Assembly (NCBI RefSeq): GCF_003002915.1
Contig: NZ_PVTG01000001.1
Span: 186,001 to 250,000 of the forward strand
Length of the DNA stretch: 64,000 nt
Reading direction: 5' to 3'
DNA from: Geodermatophilus tzadiensis
GTDB taxonomy: Bacteria; Actinomycetota; Actinomycetes; Mycobacteriales; Geodermatophilaceae
Positions 17,639-26,269 of the stretch are shown here, piece after piece. Each line of letters starts with the position of its first letter. The first letter of the stretch is position 1. The notes under the pieces were generated by a model. That model searched no databases. It saw only the letters and a list, made by a program, of their open reading frames with translations, and was not told the DNA's origin. The position numbers were made by a program, and so were the translations under genes.

Positions 17639-17782
17639 CGCCACCTCCGGGGTGTCGCGCGGACCGGCGGGCAGCTGCCCGCGCGGGTCGGCCCGGAGGC
17701 CTGATCCCATGCGTAACACAGGCCCCACGGACCACCGGACGGACACGCCGGGCGGGACCCGCTGGGCAGCACCCGGCCGGGC

Positions 17783-18406
17783 TCACTCGCCGGGCAGGAA
17801 GTGCTCGCTGGGCGGACCCAGCGGGAGGTCGGGGTAGAGCCGGTCGCGCAGGTCGAGCAGGGTCAGCTCCTCGGCGAGCAGCCAGCCGGCCGACATCGGC
17901 CACATGACCAGCCACAGCCAGACGCCGTAGGCCTCCCCGACGAATGCGGCGCGGTCGTCGGAGGTGGGGACCGCCCACAGCGGCGCGCGCTGCCCCGCCG
18001 CCTCGACCGCCGCCGAGGACGGCCCGGTGATGACGTCGCCCGGGTCGAGTCCGGGCAGGCCCGCGTAGCCGCAGCCGACGCCCGTGCCCGGCTCCTCGGC
18101 GACCAGGACCAGCTCGGCGGACCCGCCCAGCGGCGCGGGCCCGGCGCAGCCGACCACGATCGCCCGCGCGCCCGGCTCGCCGCCCCAGGCCAGGCCGGTG
18201 ACCGTCCAACCCGACGGCATCGGGTCGGGCACCCAGGCCGGGACCCGGGCGTCGGCGGTGACCGCGGCGATCGCGTCGTGCGCGATGAGCGTGGTGTGGT
18301 GCAGCGGCGTCACGGCGCCGTGCACGTGGCACCAGGCCAGCGCGGAGTCCCCCGGGCGCACGACGAGCGGCTCGCCACAGCGGGGGCAGACCGGGGAGGC
18401 GCTCAT
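17783..18406 (-). CDS. DUF6758 family protein
   Basis: A 207-residue protein. It begins with a zinc-ribbon-like CPRCGEPL...WCHVHG (about residues 6-30), then [22 protein letters not shown], and a glycine-rich core ([28 protein letters not shown]). These match my memory of streptomycete DUF6758 proteins. A C-terminal hydrophobic segment may touch the membrane. The ATG at 18406 is chosen over an upstream in-frame start at 18427. Function unknown. It is divergent from the Nudix gene. Confidence 0.82.
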   Translation of the reverse strand: MSASPVCPRCGEPLVVRPGDSALAWCHVHGAVTPLHHTTLIAHDAIAAVTADARVPAWVPDPMPSGWTVTGLAWGGEPGARAIVVGCAGPAPLGGSAELVLVAEEPGTGVGCGYAGLPGLDPGDVITGPSSAAVEAAGQRAPLWAVPTSDDRAAFVGEAYGVWLWLVMWPMSAGWLLAEELTLLDLRDRLYPDLPLGPPSEHFLPGE

Positions 18407-18487
18407 CGGATGACACCGTCCTGTCACTCGATCGGTTCGTCAAGCGGAGTCCGACGCGCCGCGGCGTGCCGCCGTAGGCTCGCGCGC

Positions 18488-18928
18488 GTGCCCGCCTCCG
18501 CCGCCGGCGAGGACCCCGGCGTCCCCGCACCGCCGGTGCAGGCCTGCGTGGGGGCCGTGGTCCTCGACGACGCCGGGCGGCTGCTGCTGGTGCGCCGGCG
18601 CAACGAGCCCGGCCGCGGGCTGTGGTCGGTGCCCGGCGGCCGGGTCGAGCCCGGGGAGTCGCTGGCCGGTGCCGCCGCGCGGGAGGTCCGGGAGGAGACC
18701 GGGCTCGACGTGCGGGTGGGCGCGGAGGTCGGGCGGGTGCGGATCCCCGGTGACGGCGTCGTCTACGACGTCGTCGACTTCGCGTGCACGCTGACCGGCC
18801 CCGCACGGCCGGTCCCCGGGGACGACGCCGACGCGGTGCTGTTCGCCGACGCCACCGACCTCGAGCGGCTGACCTGCACGCCGCGGCTGCTGGAGACGCT
18901 GCGCGGCTGGGGCGCGCTGCCGGTCTGA
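18488..18928 (+). CDS. Nudix hydrolase
   Basis: A 146-residue Nudix protein. The Nudix box is complete ([18 protein letters not shown] followed by REETGL), carrying the metal-binding REVREE glutamates. Short flanking strands give a typical stand-alone housecleaning enzyme that hydrolyses nucleoside diphosphates linked to another moiety. The GTG start lies at 18488. It is convergent with the MaoC gene (16-bp gap). Substrate not predictable. Confidence 0.93.
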   Translation: MPASAAGEDPGVPAPPVQACVGAVVLDDAGRLLLVRRRNEPGRGLWSVPGGRVEPGESLAGAAAREVREETGLDVRVGAEVGRVRIPGDGVVYDVVDFACTLTGPARPVPGDDADAVLFADATDLERLTCTPRLLETLRGWGALPV

Positions 18929-18944
18929 CGGTCCGCCCCGGGCG

Positions 18945-19454
18945 TCAGCCGCGGGGCCGCGGCTCCGGGCGGCCGGGCTGCTCGCCGCCGCGGGCCTCGC
19001 CGTAGGAGCGCTTGGGCACCATCACCTTGCGCCGGAACGTGCAGACGACGGTGCCGTCCTGCTTGTAGCCGATGGTCTCGACGTGGACGACGCCGCGGTC
19101 GTCCTTCGACCTCGACTCGGTCTTGTCCAGGACGGTCGTCTCCCCGTAGACCGTGTCGCCGTGGAAGGTCGGCGCGACGTGCCGCAGCGACTCGACCTCC
19201 AGGTTGGCGATCGCCTTGCCCGAGACGTCGGGGACGCTCATGCCCAGCAGCAGCGAGTAGACGTAGTTGCCGACGACGACGTTCTTGCCGAAGTCGGTGG
19301 TCTCCGCCGCGTAGTGCGCGTCCAGGTGCAGCGGGTGGTGGTTCATCGTGATCAGGCAGAACAGGTGGTCGTCGTACTCGGTGACGGTCTTCCCGGGCCA
19401 GTGCTTGTAGACCGCGCCGACCTCGAACTCCTCGTAGTACCGGCCGAACTGCAT
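18945..19454 (-). CDS. MaoC-like (R)-hydratase family protein
   Basis: A 169-residue hot-dog fold protein. It starts MQFGRYYEEFEVGAVYKHW, has an asparagine/histidine-rich segment (LITMNHHPLHLDAHYAAET) at the usual catalytic-loop position, and a GNYVYSLLLGMSVPD helix. MaoC proteins hydrate enoyl-CoA or related CoA esters; mesaconyl-CoA hydratases share this layout. The C-terminal 20 residues are charged and disordered. The ATG at 19454 is preferred over upstream in-frame codons because the family begins there. Confidence 0.88.
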   Translation of the reverse strand: MQFGRYYEEFEVGAVYKHWPGKTVTEYDDHLFCLITMNHHPLHLDAHYAAETTDFGKNVVVGNYVYSLLLGMSVPDVSGKAIANLEVESLRHVAPTFHGDTVYGETTVLDKTESRSKDDRGVVHVETIGYKQDGTVVCTFRRKVMVPKRSYGEARGGEQPGRPEPRPRG

Positions 19455-19582
19455 CTGCGCGCTCCCGACGACGTCGTGGGTGGGCGGGACCCGCGCGCGG
19501 GGGCGTCCCGGCACGGGCGGCCCGTGTGCCACGGCGCGCGCCGGTGACCCGTCTGGACGGCCGCCGATCCTACGATGCCCCG

Positions 19583-20071
19583 GTGGTCCAGCTCTCCCGC
19601 GCCGTCGACCCCGCGGAGGCGGAGGTGGTGCGGCTCTCCCCCGCCGGGCGGCGCGCCCGCCTGGCCGCGACCGCGGTCGTCCTGGCGCTCCTGCTGGCCG
19701 GCACGGTCTGGGGCACCGACGCCCACTTCCCGTTCGGCCCGTTCAAGATGTACTCGACCCGCGCGGCCAACGACGCCCCGGTCGTGTCCACCCGCGTCGT
19801 CGGCCTGACCGGCGACGGCCGGGAGGTGCGCCTGTCGGGGGGCGAGGTGGGGCTGCGGCGGGCCGAGTTCGAGGGCCAGCTGCCGCGCCTGGTCGAGGAC
19901 CCCTCGCTGCTGGTCCTGCTGGCCGACACCTACGCCGAGCACCACCCCGGCGGGCCGCAGCTGGTCGAGGTGCAGGTGGTGCTGCGCCGCTTCGAGCTCG
20001 TCGACGGCCAGCGCACCGGCGCGTGGGCCGACGAGGTGCTCGTCGAGCAGGAGCTAGAGGTCGGCCCGTGA
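19583..20071 (+). CDS. Membrane-anchored protein paired with HTTM-domain protein
   Basis: A 162-residue protein with one N-terminal transmembrane helix (about residues 24-45), directly followed by the motif HFPFGPFKMYSTR. The remainder is a soluble domain with acidic character, outside the membrane by the positive-inside rule. I do not know the family by name. The FPFGPFKMYS motif and the GTGA overlap with the HTTM-domain gene suggest a fixed partner. It may be the substrate or receptor subunit of a vitamin-K-carboxylase-like unit, which is a guess. Confidence 0.7.
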   Translation: MVQLSRAVDPAEAEVVRLSPAGRRARLAATAVVLALLLAGTVWGTDAHFPFGPFKMYSTRAANDAPVVSTRVVGLTGDGREVRLSGGEVGLRRAEFEGQLPRLVEDPSLLVLLADTYAEHHPGGPQLVEVQVVLRRFELVDGQRTGAWADEVLVEQELEVGP

Positions 20072-21009
20072 GCACCACCCTGCCCACCGCCGAGGCCACC
20101 GCCCGGCCGACCGGCCGGCGTCCCCTGGCCGTCCTGCGCGGCTTCTGGACGCGGCCGGTGCCGCTCGCGCGGATCGCGGTCTTCCGCACCCTCGCCTACC
20201 TGTTCGTGCCGGTCGACGTCTTCCTCACCACCGCGTGGGTGAGCGCCCACGCCGACGTGCCGACCGCCTACTACCAGCCGCTGGTCGTCGGCCGGCTGCT
20301 GTCGCTGCCCACGCCGACCCCGACGGTCGTGCTCGTCGTCCAGTGGGCCCTGGTGGCCTGCGCGCTGGCAGCGGCCACCGGTCGCGCCCCCCGCCTGCTC
20401 GGCTCCGCGGTGTTCCTCCTCTACCTCGAGTGGATGGTCATCGCGATGAGCTACGGCAAGGTCGACCACGACCGCATCGCCTACCTCGTCGCCCTCGCCG
20501 TGCTGCCGACCATCGGCGTGGCCCGCTGGCGCGACCGCCGCTCGTCGGAGGCCGCCGGCTGGGCGATGGCCGCGGTGTTCGTCACCGTGATGCTCACCTA
20601 CTTCCTCGCCGCCTGGGCGAAGATGCGCTTCGGCGGCTGGGACTGGGCGACGGGCTCGACGATCACCCGCGCGGTCATCCGCCGCGGCACGGCGCTCTCG
20701 GACTGGACGCTGGACGTGCCGGGCCTGCTCACGGCCGCGCAGTGGGGCATGCTCGTCGCCGAGTTCGCCGCGCCGCTGATGCTGCTGGTCCGCTCCGACC
20801 GGGCCCGGGTGGCGCTGGTGGTCTTCCTGCTCGGCTTCCACCTGATGGTGTTCGGCGGGTTGCGGATCATCTTCCTGCCGCACTGCGTGGCGATCCTGTC
20901 GATCCTGCCGTGGGAGCGCGCACCGGAGGCCCTCGCCGCGGTCCGCTCCCGGCTGGGACGGTCGGCCGGGCAGGCCGGCGGCGTCCCCGCCGCGGCCCCA
21001 CCCGGCTGA
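20068..21009 (+). CDS. HTTM-domain (vitamin K-dependent carboxylase-like) membrane protein
   Basis: A 313-residue protein with about eight predicted transmembrane helices. It has the HTTM family look: LARIAVFRTLAYLFVPVDV near the start, a central EWMVIAMSYGKVDHDRI segment, a YFLAAWAKMRFGG motif and a late GFHLMVFGGLRIIFLPH motif. HTTM proteins share the membrane core of vitamin K-dependent gamma-carboxylase; most bacterial members have no known reaction. The GTG start overlaps the stop of the upstream partner by 4 bp. It is convergent with the WXG100 gene (12 bp gap). Confidence 0.82.
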   Translation: MSTTLPTAEATARPTGRRPLAVLRGFWTRPVPLARIAVFRTLAYLFVPVDVFLTTAWVSAHADVPTAYYQPLVVGRLLSLPTPTPTVVLVVQWALVACALAAATGRAPRLLGSAVFLLYLEWMVIAMSYGKVDHDRIAYLVALAVLPTIGVARWRDRRSSEAAGWAMAAVFVTVMLTYFLAAWAKMRFGGWDWATGSTITRAVIRRGTALSDWTLDVPGLLTAAQWGMLVAEFAAPLMLLVRSDRARVALVVFLLGFHLMVFGGLRIIFLPHCVAILSILPWERAPEALAAVRSRLGRSAGQAGGVPAAAPPG

Positions 21010-21021
21010 CCGGCCGACCGC

Positions 21022-21315
21022 TCAGAGCAACGCACCGATGCGGGCCGCCGTGTCCGCCTCGTGCTGCTGGTAGGAGCCGGCCACCTGGCCGAGCAGTCCG
21101 CCCATGCCGGTCAGCGCGTCGCTGACCCCCTGGGCGGAGAGCCGCCACTGCTCGTAGAGCGCGCTGAACTGCACGGCGGCCTGGCTGTCGGTCCAGCCGT
21201 CGAGCACCGAGGTGGTGACGCTGCTCGACAGGGTCGCGTGGCGCGACGCCGTCTCGGCCGCCTCGGCCTGGCACTGCCCGGCCATCGACTGCAGCGTGGC
21301 GATGTCGACCTTCAT
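21022..21315 (-). CDS. WXG100-family (ESAT-6-like) secreted protein
   Basis: A 97-residue helical hairpin protein. It has KVDIATLQSMAGQCQAEA as helix one, a turn with GWTDSQA around W41 where WXG proteins turn, and FSALYEQWRLSAQGVSDAL as helix two. The W-x-G spacing is not exact: the sequence is DGW rather than WxG, so it is an atypical member. The gene is divergent from the EccC-like ATPase gene 152 bp away, the usual pairing of a type VII substrate and motor. Probably exported as a dimer. Confidence 0.82.
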   Translation of the reverse strand: MKVDIATLQSMAGQCQAEAAETASRHATLSSSVTTSVLDGWTDSQAAVQFSALYEQWRLSAQGVSDALTGMGGLLGQVAGSYQQHEADTAARIGALL

Positions 21316-21385
21316 GGTCCCTCCCGTCCGGTCCGGGTCCCTCCCGGTGGCAGCGGACGGTAGGCCGGTCCGGCCGGGTGGCCGG

Positions 21386-21420
21386 CCCGCCCGTCCACAG
21401 CCCCCCGCCCGTCCACAGCC
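21386..21420. repeat. 17-bp tandem direct repeat in the WXG100/EccC divergent region
   Basis: The sequence CCCGCCCGTCCACAGCC occurs twice, at 21386-21402 and 21404-21420, an 18-bp period. It lies between the two divergent start codons, 48 bp before the EccC start, so it may be an operator or part of a promoter. Confidence 0.6.
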
Positions 21421-21467
21421 GGTCGGGCCGCCGTCTGCGACGGCCGGGAGCCCCGCAGGGTCGGCGC

Positions 21468-24400
21468 GTGCCCGACGTCCCCCTCGCTGCCGAGCTCCGC
21501 TGCTGGACCGTCGTGGGCCCTGCCGGGCCCGTCGACGTCGAGGTCCGGGCCGCGGACCACGCCCGGCTCGACACCGTCCTGCCCGTGCTCGCCGCCGCCC
21601 TCGGGGCCCCGGCGGCGGGCCTGTGGTCGGGCAGCAGCCGGCTGGCCGACGACCTGCCGCTGGACGACGCCGCCCTCGCCCACGGTGCCGTCCTCGGCCT
21701 CGGCCGGCCGGCCGCGCGTCCTGGTACGCCCGGGCAGAGCCCGCTGGAGCTGCACGTCGTCGGCGGCCCGGCGGCCGGCACCACCGTGCCGCTGGTCGCC
21801 GGCCGGCACGTCCTCGGCCGCGGGACCGCTGCCATGCTGCCCCTGCCGGACGCCGGTGTCTCCCGCCAGCACGTGGTGCTCGACGTGGGCGCCGGTGGCA
21901 TCAGCGTGACCGACCTCGGCTCCACCAACGGCAGCCGGCTCGACGACGCCGACCTCGGCCCCGGCCCCCGGGACTGGCCCGCGGGGACGGTGCTGCGGCT
22001 GGGCAGCAGCTCCCTGGCGGTCACCGGCCCCCGCGACGGCCCGGCCGGGGTCCGCCCCGCACCGGCGGGCCGGGTGTCCCTGCAGGCCGCGCCGCGCCCC
22101 GTCCCGCTGCGACCGGAGGTCGAGGTCCGGCTGCCCGACGCCCCCGTGGCCGCCTCCCGGCGGCGGCTGGCCTGGGTGGCCGTCGTCCTCCCGGCCGCCG
22201 CGGGCGTCACGATGGCGTGGCTGCTGTCGGCGCCGACGTTCCTGTTCTTCGCGCTGCTCAGCCCGATCGTCGCGGTGGCCACCTGGCTCTCCGACCGGTG
22301 GAGCGGGTCCCGCGGCGGGCGGCGGGCGGCCGCCGTCCACGCCGAGGAGACCCGCGTGGCCCGCGCCCGCCTGGCCGAGGCCGTGCGCGCCGACGTGCGG
22401 GCGGCCCGCGCCACCTCACCGGACCTCGCCACCCTCGCGACGGCGGCGCGGCGGCGGACCGGCCTGCTCTGGCACCGCGGCGCCGCGGACGCCGGGACGC
22501 TGGTCGTCCGGCTGGGCACCGGTGCCGGCGTCACGCGGGTCCGGCGGGTGGAGGAGGGCCGGCGCGAGCCCGAGACGGCGGCCGACCTGCCGGTGACCGT
22601 CGACCTGCGCCGGACCGGCGGGCTGGCCGTGACCGGCCCGCGCGGCCCCGCACTGGACGTCGTCGCCGGGGTCCTGGCCCAGCTGGTGACCCTGTCCCCG
22701 CCCGGGGACGTCGACGTCGCGGTGCTGACGACGGCCCGGCGGCTGGCCGACTGGGCGTGGGCCCGCTGGATGCCGCACCTGTCCCCCGGCGCCGTGCACG
22801 TCCGCCCGGACGCCGCGGAGGAGGCCGCCGCGGCCGACGCCGCGCTGCTGTCGTGGCTGCGCGGTGTGGCCTCGGGCGGGCCGCGGCCGCGCGCCGGCGA
22901 CCCGGGCGCGCCGGCGCGTCCCCGCCCCGCCCGGTGGCTGGTCGTGCTCGTCGACCGGCCGGTCGACCCGGCGCTGCGGGCGGCGCTGCGCGACTGCCGG
23001 GAGGCCGGCGTGGTCGTGCTGGGTCCCGCCGACCGGGCCGACGAGCTCGCGGGTGCCGAGGCCGTGCTGCAGGTCGCCGGCGAGACCGGAGACACCGGGC
23101 TGCTCGACGGGGACGGCGCGGACCGCACCGAGCTGGCCGTGGACCGCCTGCCGCGCGCGGTCGCCGCACGGCTCGCCCGGGACCTCGCTCCCCTGGCCCC
23201 GGTCCGCCCGTCGGCGGGACTGCCCGCGGTGGTCCGGCTGCTCGACCTGGTCGGGGGCGGCCCCGGTGCGCCCGTGGCCCCGGAGTGGTCCCGGGACCGG
23301 GGGGCGCTGCGTGCCCGGCTGGGGATCGGCGTGGACGGCGTGGTCGAGGTCGACCTCTGCCGCGACGGCCCGCACGCCCTCGTCGCCGGGACGACCGGGT
23401 CGGGCAAGTCCGAGCTGCTGCGGACGCTGGTCGCGGCCCTGGCGCTGGCCCACCCGCCCGACCGGTGCTCCTTCCTGCTCGTCGACTACAAGGGTGGAGC
23501 CGCCTTCGCCGAGGCCGTGGCGCTGCCGCACACCGTCGGCGTGGTCACCGACCTCGACGGCGCGGCGACAGCCCGGGCCCTGCGCTCGCTCACCGCCGAG
23601 CTCGTCCGCCGCGAGGCCGTCCTCGCCGCCGCCGGCGTGGCCGACGTCGCGGCGCTCCCCGCGGACGTGGCGCTGGCCCGGCTGGTGATCGTCGTCGACG
23701 AGTTCGCCGGGCTGGCCGAGACGCTGCCGGAGTTAGTGTCGGGCCTCGTCGGGATCGCCCAGCGCGGTCGCTCGCTGGGAGTGCACCTGGTGCTGGCGAC
23801 CCAGCGGCCCGGTGGCGTCGTCTCACCGGAGATCCGCGCCAACTGCTCACTGCGCCTGTGCCTGCGCACCACCGGCGAGGCCGACTCCCGCGACGTGCTC
23901 GGCGGTCCCGAGGCGGCGGCGGTCCCCGTGGACCGCCCGGGCCGCGGGTTCCTCCGGATCGGCAGCGACCGCCCGGTGCCCTTCCAGTCGGCCCGCGTGG
24001 CCCTCGCCGACCCCGAGGAGGTCCCCGGACCCGCCGTGCGGCGCTGGGCGTGGCCGGTGGTGCCACCGCCACCACCCGATCGGGAGGAGCCCGCAGCCGG
24101 CCCGTCGGCCCTCTCCCGGGTGACCGCGGCGGTCACCGCACACGCGCGGGCCGCGGGTCTGCCCCCACCGCACCGGCCCTGGCAGCCGCCGCTGCCCGGG
24201 CGGATCGACGCCGCCGAGCTCGGCGGGGCCGGCCGCGCGCCGACGGAGCTCCTCGTCGGCCTCGTCGACCACCCGGACCGCCAGCGCCGGGAGCCGCTGG
24301 TGCTCGACCTGGCCCGCGGCGGTGGCTGGCTGGCCGTCGGCGGACCCCGCAGCGGCCGGACGACGCTGCTCCGGACCGTGCTGGCCGAGGCAGTCGACCG

Positions 24401-25661
24401 CCTGCCGCCAGGCGGGCTGCACGTCCACGTCCTCGACCACGGCGGCGGCGCCCTGGCTGCGGAGGCGGCGCGGCTGCCGCACACCGGGACGGTGGTGGAG
24501 GCGGCCGACGCGCTGCGCACCGTCCGCCTGCTCGCGCGGCTGACCGAGCACACGGCCGCCCGCCGGGCCGGCGGGGTGGCCCCCGGCCCGGCGGTGCTCC
24601 TGCTCGTCGACGGCGTCGAGTCGCTGGTGGCCCAGCTGGACGAGGCGGTGCCGGGCTCGGGGTCGGCGGACCTGCTGCGCCTGGTCCGCGACGGCGCGGC
24701 CGCCGGCCTGACCTGCGTGCTGACCGGGGACCGCGCGGTGCCCGGGGGCCGGCTGGCCGCGGCGGCGGGGACCCGGCTGGTCCTGCCGCTGCCCGACCGG
24801 GCCGACTACGCCGTCGCCGGGGTCCCCGTCCGCGCGGTGCCCGCCGAGCGGCCGCCCGGCCGGGCCCTGCTCGGAGAGCAGGCGCTGGAGTGCCAGCTGG
24901 CGCTGCCCCGGCCGCTGCGCCCGGCGGCGGGCCGCTCCCTCGGCCCAGCACCGGTGCGCATCCCCCTGCTGCCGCCGGATCCCCGGCTGTCGGCAGCCGA
25001 GGCGGACGGCGGGCCCGACGCGGTGCCCCTGGGCCCCGGCGGCGACGAGGGCGCCGTGCTCAGGGCCGACCTGCGGCGCGGAGGCGGGCTCTTGATCGTC
25101 GGGCCACCGCGCAGCGGCCGGACGACCACCCTGGACGCCCTCGCCACGACGCTGCTGCGGTCGGGCACCGCGGTCGCCCGGCTGGTCACCGGCCGGCGGG
25201 CGACGGGCCGCGGACCCGCCGGCGCCACCGCGCTGGCCGCCGACGACCCGGCGGGCTGGCGGTCGTGGCTGGCGGCGCTGGGCGGTCCGGGCGCGGTGCT
25301 GCTCGACGACGCCGGCACGCTCGCCGACTGCGCGGTCGTCGCGTCGATGACCACGGCCGGCCTGGCCGACGCCGACGTGGTGGTGCTCGCCGCCGGGACG
25401 GCGGGTGAGCTGTCGGCCGCCTTCCGCGGGCCGGTGGCCGACCTGCGCCGGTCGCGCAGCGGCCTGCTGCTGTGCCCGGGTCCCGGGGACGCCGACCTGC
25501 TGGGCACCCGGCTGCCGCGGACGCCGGTGCCGGTCCGGCCGGGCTCGGGCTGGGTGGTCACCGCGGGGACGGCGCAGCGGGTGCAGGTGGCCCGCCACCG
25601 GGGTCCGGCACGAGCCGGCGGCGCCGGGGACGGACCGGCCGGGAACCGGGCGGCGGCGTGA
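21468..25661 (+). CDS. FHA-domain FtsK/SpoIIIE-type ATPase (EccC/EssC-like type VII secretion motor)
   Basis: A 1397-residue secretion ATPase. Order of domains: an FHA domain at about 95-185 (LGRG, GVSRQHVVL, DLGSTNGSRL), two transmembrane helices at about 233-275, then three FtsK-like ATPase domains. The first has a full Walker A GTTGSGKSE at 641-649 and Walker B LVIVVDEF. The second (GGPRSGRTT, about 958) and third (GPPRSGRTT, about 1212) replace the Walker lysine with arginine. A single chain with N-terminal FHA resembles firmicute EssC more than mycobacterial EccC. GTG start at 21468. No EccB, EccD, EccE or mycosin gene is nearby. Confidence 0.9.
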   Translation: MPDVPLAAELRCWTVVGPAGPVDVEVRAADHARLDTVLPVLAAALGAPAAGLWSGSSRLADDLPLDDAALAHGAVLGLGRPAARPGTPGQSPLELHVVGGPAAGTTVPLVAGRHVLGRGTAAMLPLPDAGVSRQHVVLDVGAGGISVTDLGSTNGSRLDDADLGPGPRDWPAGTVLRLGSSSLAVTGPRDGPAGVRPAPAGRVSLQAAPRPVPLRPEVEVRLPDAPVAASRRRLAWVAVVLPAAAGVTMAWLLSAPTFLFFALLSPIVAVATWLSDRWSGSRGGRRAAAVHAEETRVARARLAEAVRADVRAARATSPDLATLATAARRRTGLLWHRGAADAGTLVVRLGTGAGVTRVRRVEEGRREPETAADLPVTVDLRRTGGLAVTGPRGPALDVVAGVLAQLVTLSPPGDVDVAVLTTARRLADWAWARWMPHLSPGAVHVRPDAAEEAAAADAALLSWLRGVASGGPRPRAGDPGAPARPRPARWLVVLVDRPVDPALRAALRDCREAGVVVLGPADRADELAGAEAVLQVAGETGDTGLLDGDGADRTELAVDRLPRAVAARLARDLAPLAPVRPSAGLPAVVRLLDLVGGGPGAPVAPEWSRDRGALRARLGIGVDGVVEVDLCRDGPHALVAGTTGSGKSELLRTLVAALALAHPPDRCSFLLVDYKGGAAFAEAVALPHTVGVVTDLDGAATARALRSLTAELVRREAVLAAAGVADVAALPADVALARLVIVVDEFAGLAETLPELVSGLVGIAQRGRSLGVHLVLATQRPGGVVSPEIRANCSLRLCLRTTGEADSRDVLGGPEAAAVPVDRPGRGFLRIGSDRPVPFQSARVALADPEEVPGPAVRRWAWPVVPPPPPDREEPAAGPSALSRVTAAVTAHARAAGLPPPHRPWQPPLPGRIDAAELGGAGRAPTELLVGLVDHPDRQRREPLVLDLARGGGWLAVGGPRSGRTTLLRTVLAEAVDRLPPGGLHVHVLDHGGGALAAEAARLPHTGTVVEAADALRTVRLLARLTEHTAARRAGGVAPGPAVLLLVDGVESLVAQLDEAVPGSGSADLLRLVRDGAAAGLTCVLTGDRAVPGGRLAAAAGTRLVLPLPDRADYAVAGVPVRAVPAERPPGRALLGEQALECQLALPRPLRPAAGRSLGPAPVRIPLLPPDPRLSAAEADGGPDAVPLGPGGDEGAVLRADLRRGGGLLIVGPPRSGRTTTLDALATTLLRSGTAVARLVTGRRATGRGPAGATALAADDPAGWRSWLAALGGPGAVLLDDAGTLADCAVVASMTTAGLADADVVVLAAGTAGELSAAFRGPVADLRRSRSGLLLCPGPGDADLLGTRLPRTPVPVRPGSGWVVTAGTAQRVQVARHRGPARAGGAGDGPAGNRAAA

Positions 25662-25669
25662 GCGGCGGC

Positions 25670-26182
25670 TCAGAGCAGCTCGAGCGCCGCGCCGATCTCC
25701 TGCGTCGCGTACCAGGCGAGGTCGTGGCCCTCGGCCTGGTCCACCACGAACTGGGCGTCGTCGCTGCCGAGGTCGGCCTCCAAGACCACGGCCACGGCCG
25801 CGCGGACGTCCTCCTCGGCCTCGGCCCCGTCGACGTGTGCGCTGGCCACGTCGGCGAGTGCGACGTCGGCGGTGACCCGGACCGCGCCGGGCTCGGTGTG
25901 CGGGTCGTCGAGCGGGGCGACCGCGGCGTCGGGGACGTCCGCGGCGAGGACGACGCGGCGGCGCGCCGCGGTGGGGTCGACGTCGATGAGCCGGAGGCTG
26001 GCGCGGGCGGCGGCCAGGAGCGCGGCGTACTCGAGCTCCTCGAGGTCGGCCTCGGCGTCACTGATGGCGTAGAACTCCCGCAGCCGGGGCGTGACGGCGA
26101 AGGCGGTGTGCGGCCCGGTCAGCCGTCCCTCGTCCACGAGGGTGCGCAGGACGCTCGTCGTCGCCGGCAGGTAGATCCGCAC
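25670..26182 (-). CDS. DUF6912 family protein
   Basis: A 170-residue acidic protein. It begins with a strand (RIYLPATTSVLRTLVDEG), then TAFAVTPRLREFYA, DLEELEYAALLAAARASL, and ends DLAWYATQEIGAAL. This matches the actinobacterial family I know as DUF6912. The GTG at 26182 has a GAAGGGAG site upstream. It converges on the EccC gene with 8 bp between the stops. Function unknown; its place between the secretion motor and the acyltransferase may be coincidence. Confidence 0.8.
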   Translation of the reverse strand: MRIYLPATTSVLRTLVDEGRLTGPHTAFAVTPRLREFYAISDAEADLEELEYAALLAAARASLRLIDVDPTAARRRVVLAADVPDAAVAPLDDPHTEPGAVRVTADVALADVASAHVDGAEAEEDVRAAVAVVLEADLGSDDAQFVVDQAEGHDLAWYATQEIGAALELL

Positions 26183-26269
26183 CCGGCGGCTCCCTTCGTC
26201 GGTGGGACGCCGACGGTAACCCGCGGCCACCCGCCGCCGGGGAGCGCCCGGGACGCCGCCGGGGCTGCG

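Noticed and set aside
17639..17746. N-terminal extension of the 52-residue membrane protein
   Set aside because: The extension is arginine/proline-rich with no ribosome site, while the internal GTG has a perfect GGAGG site.
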